Positions 19,771 through 31,300 of a stretch of DNA of 64,000 nucleotides are shown one piece after another. A program made the position numbers and the translations under genes. The notes under the pieces are model-generated. The model was not told where the DNA came from and did not search any database. It saw only the letters and a program-made list of their open reading frames with translations. The DNA is from Mimachlamys varia (Eukaryota > Mollusca > Bivalvia > Pectinida > Pectinidae). Each line of letters starts with the position of its first letter. Positions within the stretch are counted from its first letter, which is position 1. The stretch covers positions 40,820,688-40,884,687 of the forward strand of contig OX392535.1 in NCBI GenBank assembly GCA_947623455.1, in the 5' to 3' direction.

Positions 19771-21977
19771 TTCAGTATAGTCTTTGATAATTAGATGTAC
19801 TTTATCTGTTATTTACATTTATAATTTATTAAATGTTCAATATGCGTTATTGATACCGAGCCTAACTGCAATACTTACCAAGCTGGATGCCAATATGGTT
19901 TTTTTTTTAACTTGTCTTAGTACATTTTCTCCAAAAACCAGATTACAAAAATACACTATTTTTCTTATGGATACATTTTGTTTTAGTGCTAATGGACATG
20001 TGGTTCCCTTTTTTGTCTATACTTTTCAAGTATTAGAGAGACCATCCCAGATCCAACGGCAGATGGAGGTCGTCTTTGACCATTGCGACAAAAGAGATTA
20101 CGGCTGATATATAGAGAAGATAGAAAACATCGTTAGTGTAAGATCTATGTTACCACTAACAGCCTATCTATCCTGATTTCGGCGAGGTCCCGTGACACTA
20201 ATTGGTAAACCTACAGAACGGTATTGGGAACTCCAACCATATTTTAATTAAGTATACAGACCTTTTTGTACTTGCGCGTGATGTCTGCTCTTGTAATCGT
20301 TTGTGGTATGATACAAACCTGTTCAACACCATACATGGTTTTACTGTATCAAAGTTTAAAGTGAATTGCTGAATCAGTCGTCCCCAAACAGCATTGTCTC
20401 TCGGTCTTAAATGATAAAACATCTAAATGTGTAAACTGTGTTTTGTTTAAAGAGAAAGCTTAACATAAGGTTGCATGGTAAAGCTATATTAACCTATCAT
20501 CGTTTTCAGCAAATTGCTGACTCAGTCACGTCTTGCTATATAGTAGACTAGACCATGGTATATTCAACGTATTAACACTTTGATTTGCTCTTTGGGTTTC
20601 GTATAAAGAGAAATCTTGAAATAATTCTACATGGTGAAGCAACAATATCAGAAGATCGATTTGTGTTGAGATTGTAGCTAATATCTTGATATTTGTATAA
20701 AGTTACCAATAGATTTTTATGTATTTCTACAAACTTTTAAAAAAATGTTGTTTGTTTTTTGATTGTTTGGTTTTTTTTCAATGTTATTCAACTAAATATT
20801 ATCACCAAGAAAACTATCACTAATGCTTTTCGTTTTGAATGTAATTTGTGTACAGATTTGGAAACACTATTATCCTATAGATATTTTATATGCATCAGAA
20901 CTGTAAGCAATAACTCTACAGGATATATAAAATCCTCGAGAAATGCTCAATTAAGGTGGTCGTCTTCAAAGAGAAAGGCATGCAGAATTCCCATTTCTAT
21001 ACACTTCAAAGGACAAAACTCTTCTAAGAAACGCTTGGAGCTAATATGGAACTCGAAACGGTTTTTATCAGAGGCAATTGCATAATTATACAAAAAGAGA
21101 AAGATAAGGCTTAATATTCGAAACAAAATGTTCCATTCTCCTTTTTTTTATTTATTCGTTCGTTATTTTTGTTTTAATATTTATTCCTTATATGCATGTT
21201 TTCCAGAAAACAAGTAAGTAGAAAATCGAACGGACACACTTTCCAAATGAGTAATTACTTTCATTGGCTTTGTTTTGTATGCTGGTAAATACATATCTAG
21301 TATATTATAAATCTTCTCATGCATCGTTTTCCGACTTGTCAGACGCAAATACTTGATATTAACCATTGCATAGCATTGTCTCTATATCACTTTGTCTAAT
21401 TAAATTTGCATACATAGGGCCATGGATGCCATTGGCCTGCTGTTTACTTTATAATTTTTGCGTTAAATACCACTGATCGTCCCAGGGCGATTGCTGTTCT
21501 ATTCATCGAACAAACATTCATATTACCTATGAATGCCAACTGAAAGCAGTTAAATGCTTAAATGAAAACAGAGAGAGACTTCGTCGCGTGACAGAGGATT
21601 TAGCCAAAAAGCGCAAAACGGATTTTATGACAGACATATGTAGGGTACGTTACTCTGGAACATCTATCTCACCTGAGATAAAGGTTTTTCTTTGTGGCTT
21701 ATTCTTGTTTGTAAGATTCCCATATAATTCGATCTTATGAACAAAATATGATTAAATGTAAAACCTGTTCTGAAAGTAGAAACTTTAGAACATCGCACGC
21801 TATATATTATGACACACTTGACATCTTCTGTAATTTGAAATAGTCTAAGTCTGATGTCTCTGATTGTAAAAAGTAAAACCCATATAACGTGTGATTCTGA
21901 AGTCTTAATCTTGACGATTTCTCCTCTGCAATTTTATTCTGGTTTCAATTTTTGGTCTGAAATTAGTATTTTTATTA
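19771..21977. other. Unique AT-rich sequence with a weak duplication
   Basis: Two diverged parallel blocks at about 20,360-20,500 and 20,510-20,650 share AATTGCTGA.TCAGTC, TTTGNTTTG and AAAGAGAAA in the same order, suggesting an old ~150-bp tandem duplication. A candidate exon is listed at 21,487-21,643. Other open frames have no coding character. Confidence 0.4.
21487..21643 (+). CDS. Candidate internal exon, function unknown
   Basis: Between CGTCCCAG and AGG/gtacgt one frame is open and encodes a charged, helix-like peptide with LKAVKCLNENRERLRRVTED then LAKKRKTDF. The composition is more coding-like than its surroundings. The acceptor has little pyrimidine tract, an in-frame stop lies just upstream, and no partner exon was found. 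No family was recognised. Confidence 0.2.
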
Positions 21978-24516
21978 TTAGTGTAGTGGCGGAATAGTGG
22001 GTTGGTGGATTAGTGTATTGGCGGAATAGTGGGTTGATGGATTAGTGTAGTGGCTGAATAGTGGGTTGATGGATTAGTGTAGTGGCGGAATAGTGGGTTG
22101 ATGGATTAGTGTATTGGCGGAATAGTGGGTTGGTGGATTAGTGTAGTGGCGGAATAGTGGGTTTGTGGATTAGTGTATTGGCGGAATGGTGGGTTGGTGG
22201 ATTAGTGTATTGGCGGAATGGAGGGTTGGTGGATTAGTGTATTGGCGGAATGGTGGGTTGGTGGATTAGTGTAGTGGCGGAATAGTGGGTTGGTGGATTA
22301 GTGTAGTGGCGGAATAGTGGGTTGATGGATTAGTGTATTGGCGGAATAGTGGGTTGATGGATTAGTGTAGTGGCGGAATAGTGGGTTGGTGGATTAGTGA
22401 TGTGGCGGAATAATGGGTTGATGGATTAGTGTATTGGCGGAATGTTGGGGTGGTGGATAAGTGTAGTGGCGGAATAATGGGTTGGTGGATTAGTGTAGTG
22501 GCGGAATAGTGGGTTGGTGGATTAGTGTATTGGCGGAATAGTGGGTTGATGGATTAGTGTAGTGGCTGAATAGTGGGTTGATGGATTAGTGTAGTGGCGG
22601 AATAGTGGGTTGATGGATTAGTGTATTGGCGGAATAGTGGGTTGGTGGATTAGTGTAGTGGCGGAATAGTGGGTTTGTGGATTAGTGTATTGGCGGAATG
22701 GAGGGTTGGTGGATTAGTGTATTGGCGGAATGGAGGGTTGGTGGATTAGTGTATTGGCGGAATGGTGGGTTGGTGGATTAGTGTATTGGCGGAATAGTGG
22801 GTTGATGGATTAGTGTAGTGGCTGAATAGTGGGTTGATGGATTAGTGTAGTGGCGGAATAGTGGGTTGATGGATTAGTGTATTGGCGGAATAGTGGGTTG
22901 GTGGATTAGTGTAGTGGCGGAATAGTGGGTTTGTGGATTAGTGTATTGGCGGAATAGTGGGTTGGTGGATTAGTGTAGTGGCGGAATAGTGGGTTGGTGG
23001 ATTAGTGTATTGGCGGAATGGTGGGTTGGTGGATTAGTGTAGTGGCTGAATAGTGGGTTGATGGATTAGTGTAGTGGCGGAATAGTGGGTTGATGGATTA
23101 GTGTATTGGCGGAATAGTGGGTTGGTGGATTAGTGTAGTGGCGGAATAGTGAGTTGATGGATTAGTGTAGTGGCGGAATGGAGGGTTGGTGGATTAGTGT
23201 AGTGGCGGAATGGTGGGTTGGTGGATTAGTGTAGTGGCGGAATAGTGGGTTGGTGGATTAGTGTAGTGGCGGAATAGTGGGTTTGTGGATTAGTGTATTG
23301 GCGGAATAGTGGGTTGGTGGATTAGTGTAGTGGCGGAATAGTGGGTTGGTGGATTAGTGTATTGGCGGAATGGTGGGTTGGTGGATTAGTGTATTGGCGG
23401 AATGGTGGGTTGGTGGATTAGTGTATTGGCGGAATGTTGGGGTGGTGGATAAGTGTAGTGGCGGAATAGTGGGTTGGTGGATTAGTGTAGTGGCGGAATA
23501 GTGGGTTGGTGGATTAGAGTATTGGCGGAATAGTGGGTTGATGGATTAGTGTATTGGCTGAATAGTGGGTTGATGGATTAGTGTAGTGGCGGAATAGTGG
23601 GTTGATGGATTAGTGTATTGGCGGAATAGTGGGTTGGTGGATTAGTGTAGTGGCGGAATAGTGGGTTTGTGGATTAGTGTATTGGCGGAATGGAGGGTTG
23701 GTGGATTAGTGTATTGGCGGAATGGAGGGTTGGTGGATTAGTGTATTGGCGGAATGGTGGGTTGGTGGATTAGTGTATTGGCGGAATAGTGGGTTGATGG
23801 ATTAGTGTAGTGGCTGAATAGTGGGTTGATGGATTAGTGTAGTGGCGGAATAGTGGGTTGATGGATTAGTGTATTGGCGGAATAGTGGGTAGGTGGATTA
23901 GTGTAGTGGCGGAATAGTGGGTTTGTGGATTAGTGTATTGGCGGAATAGTGGGTTGGTGGATTAGTGTAGTGGCGGAATAGTGGGTTGGTGGATTAGTGT
24001 ATTGGCGGAATGGTGGGTTGGTGGATTAGTGTAGTGGCTGAATAGTGGGTTGATGGATTAGTGTAGTGGCGGAATAGTGGGTTGATGGATTAGTGTATTG
24101 GCGGAATAGTGGGTTGGTGGATTAGTGTAGTGGCGGAATAGTGGGTTGATGGATTAGTGTAGTGGCGGAATGGAGGGTTGGTGGATTAGTGTAGTGGCGG
24201 AATGGTGGGTTGGTGGATTAGTGCAGTGGCGGAATAGTGGGTTGGTGGATTAGTGTAGTGGCGGAATAGTGGGTTTGTGGATTAGTGTATTGGCGGAATA
24301 GTGGGTTGGTGGATTAGTGTAGTGGCGGAATAGTGGGTTGGTGGATTAGTGTATTGGCGGAATGGTGGGTTGGTGGATTAGTGTATTGGCGGAATGGTGG
24401 GTTGGTGGATTAGTGTATTGGCGGAATGGTGGGTTGGTGGATTAGTGTAGTGGCGGAATAGTGGGTTGGTGGATTAGTGTAGTGGCGGAATGGTGGGTTG
24501 GTGGATAAGTGTATTG
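21978..24516. repeat. 32-bp minisatellite, about 79 copies, with 992-bp higher-order period
   Basis: The unit contains GTGTAGTGGCGGAATAGTGG then GTTGGTGGATTA. Diagnostic variants (TTGGGGTGGTGGATAAG at 22,445 and 23,437; TGGCTGAAT; GGGTTTGTGG; ATGGAGGG) recur exactly 992 bp apart, which is 31 units. The + strand has about one C per 32 bases. No open frame persists. Confidence 0.95.
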
Positions 24517-24715
24517 GATTGGCTAATTGGTGGTATGGTGGATTGATAATTTGATTGATTAGTGGGTTGGTGGATTGGTAAATTGGCTAATTATGAATCG
24601 GCGGTTTTGTGGTTTGGTGGATTGGTGGATTGACGGGTTAATGTTTTAGTGGATCGTTGGAATGATGGATTGATGGGTTAGTCAATTAGTGCACTGATAG
24701 ATTGTCTGATTGGTG
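24517..24715. repeat. Degenerate right flank of the 32-bp minisatellite
   Basis: GGATTGGCTAATTGGTGG, GTGGGTTGGTGGATTGG and GATGGATTGATGGGTTAG continue the word composition of the array without its 32-bp register. It looks like the unhomogenised edge of the array. Confidence 0.6.
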
Positions 24716-25672
24716 TTTCAGCATGATTTGTAAAAAAAATACTTTATACTGTTAAAGCTCCATTAATTTTAACACTGCATGTTTTCATTTAATTGCTGAT
24801 GCTTCAGTTAAACATACCTGAGGGAACAAAGCTACCTTAGGTTAGCAGGTATGAAAATAATTGTAAAGAAGTAAACTTAGGCAACAACAGTGTTTTAAGT
24901 TAAACAACGTAAACAAACAATAGCAGAATTCAAACCCAGACCTGCCATCATTACACTGTATATACTCAAGCTCTTTCGAACAATTTTGATATCCAGGTAA
25001 ATTCGTACTACAGGAATATATATAATCGGGAAGAGATTTTGTAAAAAATATTTTTGTCCGAAGTTGGACGGGGGCCTTAAATACACCTTCATTTATTTTA
25101 AAGCTGTCTTTTTGATACGAATAAAAAGGTAACAGTATTTCTATAATTATTTACACATTTTCTCAGCCTTCGCTTAGCACTCTTGGGATTTCAGCGTTCT
25201 TGCCTCCAGGACCGCAGCTAAATTCTATAAATAGGTTTATTTGATTAACATTCAGTGTATTTAAGTCAGCCACGTTTGTATTGAAGCATTCGCATTTAAA
25301 TACATTGAACTGAAATTTCAATAATTCTATAAATCGTTCTGCAATGTATCGCTAGCAATCGTTGTAGAACTGTGACGTCACTTGTATTGTTAAGCAGTAT
25401 TTACGATTGAAACCTATATTCTGAGATACTGAGCATAACATTAAGATGGTACGTCTACAACCTCTAAACAGTTTCCGTTTGACATAGTATGCAAATAGAT
25501 TGTATTGCCTCATATATACATATCATGTATTAGTCCCGGTTAGTCATTGAAGGTAATGGTCGTACAAGTACTGCGATATATTTACATTCTGTGTTGCCTT
25601 TGCCTATATAACATTACTAAACCAAATTGTAATATATGACACTGTATACTACAATTTGCAATCCACATCACA
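24716..25672. other. Unique AT-rich sequence
   Basis: No gene or repeat is supported. A TGACGTCA palindrome lies near 25,374. Confidence 0.4.
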
Positions 25673-25914
25673 TGACGTCATTTCTGACGCCATGTTGGAC
25701 TATGTTATATCAAAGCTTTGCACTCCGCCTCAGATAGCATGTATGATGGCTTTGAATCAATCGCTCAGATGACACTGATTTAAATCAGGTTATTGTGACG
25801 TCATTTCTGACGCCATGTTGGACTACGTTACGTCAACGCTTTGCACTCCGCCTCAGATAACATGAATAATGGCTTTGAGTCAATAGCTAAGATGATATTG
25901 ATTTAAATCAGACT
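25673..25914. repeat. Tandem duplication of a 123-bp unit with CRE palindromes
   Basis: The units start at 25,673 and 25,796. Each opens TGACGTCATTTCTGACGCCA, continues TGTTGGACTA and CTTTGCACTCCGCCTCAGAT, and ends GATTTAAATCAG. TGACGTCA is the CREB/ATF consensus, so two sites lie 123 bp apart. Confidence 0.85.
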
Positions 25915-26017
25915 CTTCCAGTAAAGAAACACACATTGAAAAAAGGAGAACGTTTACCGACTTTATCCCAAAGATATAGATACAGGCAAATTTCAAAATT
26001 ATCGGAAATGTAAATAT

Positions 26018-26182
26018 AAGCATTGAACTGTTACCAGATGTAGTATACAGTCGATATGAGTATTCATAATTTGGGTGACAGATAAATAATCATGTCGCCC
26101 TAACGGGCGACATTCTATTTATCTGTCACCCAAATTGTATTCATATCGACTGTATACTACATCTGGTAACAGTTCAATGCTT
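26018..26182. repeat. Foldback with ~80-bp arms
   Basis: The left arm (AAGCATTGAACTGTTACCAG ... GGGTGACAGATAAATA ... GTCGCCC) is matched in inverted form by the right arm (GGGCGAC ... CTGGTAACAGTTCAATGCTT), with only a TAAC loop and a few mismatches or gaps. It would form one of the longest hairpins in the window. It stands about 175 bp left of the first satellite monomer. It is probably a MITE or dsRNA-forming locus. Confidence 0.85.
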
Positions 26183-28365
26183 AAATGTATCCCACATATA
26201 TTTACAAGTTCATATACTCCTAGATCGCATTTGTAATTGTTAAGAATCCCAGTAACAATGTTTAGAAATATTTCTTTGGTGACTTCCATTACATATTGCC
26301 ACCACTGGTTCACTTTGTATGTTAAAGGAGCAGGATAAGTAATGCTGGATAAACTTAAACGTCACTCGTAAAGTGACAGAGTACGTGTCGTACTAGCCAA
26401 CGAAAGGTCACACAAAACACTTACTGGTGGAAATGAAGGTGACAGAGTACGTGTCGTATTAGCCAACGAAACGTCACACTAAACACTTACTGGTGGAAAT
26501 GAAGGTGACAGAGTACGTGTCGTACTAGCCAACGAAACGTCACACAAAACACTTACTGGTTGTAATGAAGGTGACAGGTCACGTGTCGTACTAGCCAACG
26601 AAACGTCACACTAAACATTTACTGGTTGTGATGAAGGTGACAGGGTACGTGTCGTACTAGTCATAGAAACGTCACACAAAACACTTACTGGTTGTAATGA
26701 AGGTGACAGAGTACGTGTCGTACTAGCCAACGAAACGTCACACAAAACACTTACTGGTTGTGATGAAGGCGACATGGTACATGTGGTACTAGCCAACGAA
26801 ACGTCACACAAAATACTTACTGGTTGTGATTAAGGTGACAGAGTACGTGTCGTACTAGCCAACGAAACGTCACACTAAACACTTACTGGTTGTAATGAAG
26901 GTGACAGGTCACGTGTCGTACTAGCCAACGAAACGTCACACTAAACACTTACTGGTTGTAATGAAGGTGACAAGTCACGTGTCGTACTAGCCAAAGAAAC
27001 GTCACACTAAACACTTACTGGTTGTGATGAAGGTGACAGGGGACGTGTCGTACTAGTCATAGTAACGTCACACAAAACACTTACTGGTTGTAATGAAGGT
27101 AACAGAGTACGTGTTAACACTTACTGGTTGTAATGAAGGTGACAGGGTACGTGTTGTACTAGCCAACGAAACGTCACACAAAAACACTTACTGGTGGTAA
27201 TGAAGGTAACAGGGTACGTGTCGTACGAGCCATCGAAATGTCACACTTTACACTTACTGGTTGTAATGAAGGTGACAGGTCACGTGTCGTACTAGCCAAC
27301 GAAACGTCACACAAAAACACTGAATGGTTGTAATTAAGGTGACAAGGTACGGGTGGTAATAGCCAACGAAACGTCACACTAAACACTTACTGTTTGTAAT
27401 GAAGGTGACAGGGGACGTGTCGTACTAGCCAAAGAAACGTCACAAAAGACACTTACTGGTTGTGATGAAGGTGACAGGGTACGTGTGGTATCAGCCAAAG
27501 AAACGTCACACAAAACACTTACTGGTTGTAATGAAGGTGACAGGGTACGGGTGGTAATAGCCAACGAAACGTCACACAAAACACTTACTGGTTGTAATGA
27601 AGGTGACAGGGTACGGGTGGTAATAGCCAACGAAACGTCACACTAAATACTAACTGGTTTTGATTAAGGTGACAGAGTACGTGTGGTAATAGCCAACGAA
27701 ACGTCGCACAAAATACTTACTGGTTGTGTTGAAGGCGACATGATACGTGTGGTACCAGCCAACGAAACGTCACACTAAACACTTACTGGTTGTAATGAAG
27801 GTGACAGGTCACGTGTCGTACTAGCCAAAAAAACTTCACACTGAACACTTACTGGTTGTGATGAAGGCGACAGGGTACGTGTCGTACTAGCCAACGAAAC
27901 GTCACACAAAACACTTACTGGTTGTAATAAAGGTGACAGAGTACGTGTGGTACTAGTCATAGAAACGTAACACTAAACACTTACTGTTTGTAATGAAGGT
28001 GACAGGGGACGTGTCGTACTAGCCAACGAAACATCACACAAAACACTTACTGTTTGTAATGAAGGTGACAGGGTACGGGTGGTAACAGCCAACGAAACGT
28101 CACACAAAACACTTACTAATTGTGATGAAGGTGACAGGATGCGTGTGGTATCAGCCAACGAAACGTCACACTAAACACTTACTGGTTGTAATGAAGGTGA
28201 CAGGGTACGGGTGGTAATAGCCAACGAACCGTCAAACTAAATACTTACTGGTTGTGATAAAGGTGACATGATACGTGTGGTAATAGCCTACGAAACGTCA
28301 CACTAAACACTTACTGGTTGTGTTGAAGGCGACATGGTACGTGTGGTACCAGCCAACGAAACATC

Positions 28366-31300
28366 ACACAAAACACTCACTGGTTGTAATGAAGGTGACA
28401 GGGTACGGGTGGTTATAGCCAACGAAACGTCACACAAAACACTTACTGGTTGTAATGAAGGTAACAGGGTACGTGTGGTAATAGCCAACGAAACGTCACA
28501 CAAAACACTTACTGGTTGTGATGAAGGCGACATGGTACATGTGGTACTAGCCAACGAAACGTCACAAAAACACTTACTGGTTGTGTTGAAGGCGACATGG
28601 TACGTGTGGTACCAGCCAACGAAACGTCACAAAAAATACGTACTGGTTGTGTTGAAGGCGATATGGTACGTGTGGTACCAGCCAACGAAACGTCACACTA
28701 AACACTTACTGGTTGTAATGAAGGTGACAGGTCAGGTGTCGTACTAGCCAAAGAAACGTCACACTTAACACTTACTGGTTGTAATGAAGGTGACAGGTCA
28801 CGTGTCGTACTAGCCAAAAAAACGTCACATTAAACGCTTACTGGTGGTAATGAAGGTGACAGGTCACGTGTCTTACTAGCCAAAAAAACTTCACACTGAA
28901 CACTTACTGGTCGTGATGAAGGTGACAGGGTACGTGTCGTACTAGTCATAGTAACGTCACACAAAACACTTACTGGTTGTAATGAAGGTGACAGGGTACG
29001 TGTCGTACTAGTCATAGAAACGTCACACTAAACACTTACTGTTTGTAATGAAGGTGACAGGGGACGTGTCGTACTAGCCAACGAAACATCACACAAAACA
29101 CTTACTGGTTGTAATGAAGGTGACAGGGTACGGGTGGTAACAGCCAACGAAACGTCACACAAAACACTTACTGGTTGTGATGAAGGTGACAGGGTACGTG
29201 TGTTATCAGCCAACGAAACGTCACACTAAACACTTACTGGTTTTAATGAAGGTGACAGGGTACGGGTGGTAATAGCCAACGAACCGTAACACTAAATATT
29301 TACTAATTGTGATGAAGGTGACAGGATGCGTGTGGTATCAGCCAACGAAACGTCACACAAAACACTTACTGGTTGTAATGAAGGTGACAGGGTACGGGTG
29401 GTAATAGCCAACGAAACGTCACACTAAATACTTACTGGTTGTGATAAAGGTGACATGATACGTGTGGTAATAGCCTACGAAACGCCACACTAAACACTTA
29501 CTGGTTGTGTTGAAGGCGACATGGTACGTATGGTACCAGCCAACGAAACGTCACACAAAACACTTACTGGTTGTAATGAAGGTGACAGGGTACGGGTGGT
29601 AATAGCCAACGAAACGTCACACAAAACACTTACTGGTTGTAATGAAGGTAACAGGGTACGTGTGGTAATAGCCAACGAAACGTCACACAAAACACTTACT
29701 GGTTGTGATGAAGGCGACATGGTACATGTGGTACTAGCCAACGAAACGTCACAAAAACACTTACTGGTTGTGTTGAAGGCGACATGGTACGTGTGGTACC
29801 AGCCAACGAAACGTCACAAAAATTACGTACTGGTTGTGTTGAAGGCGACATGGTACGTGTGGTACCAGCCAACGAAACGTCACACTAAACACTTACTGGT
29901 TGTAATGAAGGTGACAGGTCAGGTGTCGTACTAGCCAAAGAAACGTCACACTTAACACTTACTGGTTGTAATGAAGGTGACAGGTCACGTGTCGTACTAG
30001 CCAAAAAAACGCCACACTAAACGCTTACTGGTTGTAATGAAGGTGACAGGTCAGGTGTCGTACTAGCCAAAAAAACTTCACACTGAACACTTACTGGTCG
30101 TGATGAAGGTGACAGGGTACGTGTCGTACTAGTCATAGTAACGTCACACAAAACACTTACTGGTTGTAATGAAGGTGACAGGGTACGGGTGGTAATAGCC
30201 AACGAACCGTCACACTAAATACTTACTGGTTGTGATAAAGGTGACATGATACGTGTGGTAATAGCCTACGAAACGTCACACTAAACACTTACTGGTTGTG
30301 TTGAAGGCGACATGGTACGTGTGGTACCAGCCAACGAAACATCACACAAAACACTCACTGGTTGTAATGAAGGTGACAGGGTACGGGTGGTTATAGCCAA
30401 CGAAACGTCACACAAAACACTTACTGGTTGTAATGAAGGTAACAGGGTACGTGTGGTAATAGCCAACGAAACGTCACACAAAACACTTACTGGTTGTGAT
30501 GAAGGCGACATGGTACATGTGGTACTAGCCAACGAAACGTCACAAAAACACTTACTGGTTGTGTTGAAGGCGACATGGTACGTGTGGTACCAGCCAACGA
30601 AACGTCACAAAAAATACGTACTGGTTGTGTTGAAGGCGATATGGTACGTGTGGTACCAGCCAACGAAACGTCACACTAAACACTTACTGGTTGTAATGAA
30701 GGTGACAGGTCAGGTGTCGTACTAGCCAAAGAAACGTCACACTTAACACTTACTGGTTGTAATGAAGGTGACAGGTCACGTGTCGTACTAGCCAAAAAAA
30801 CGTCACATTAAACGCTTACTGGTGGTAATGAAGGTGACAGGTCACGTGTCTTACTAGCCAAAAAAACATCACACAAAACACTCACTGGTTGTAATGAAGG
30901 TGACAGGGTACGGGTGGTTATAGCCAACGAAACGTCACACAAAACACTTACTGGTTGTAATGAAGGTAACAGGGTACGTGTGGTAATAGCCAACGAAACG
31001 TCACACAAAACACTTACTGGTTGTGATGAAGGCGACATGGTACATGTGGTACTAGCCAACGAAACGTCACAAAAACACTTACTGGTTGTGTTGAAGGCGA
31101 CATGGTACGTGTGGTACCAGCCAACGAAACGTCACAAAAAATACGTACTGGTTGTGTTGAAGGCGATATGGTACGTGTGGTACCAGCCAACGAAACGTCA
31201 CACTAAACACTTACTGGTTGTAATGAAGGTGACAGGTCAGGTGTCGTACTAGCCAAAGAAACGTCACACTTAACACTTACTGGTTGTAATGAAGGTGACA

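Noticed and set aside
19784..20107. 107-residue + frame
   Set aside because: Composition matches AT-rich noncoding DNA, and no motif or splice signal was found.
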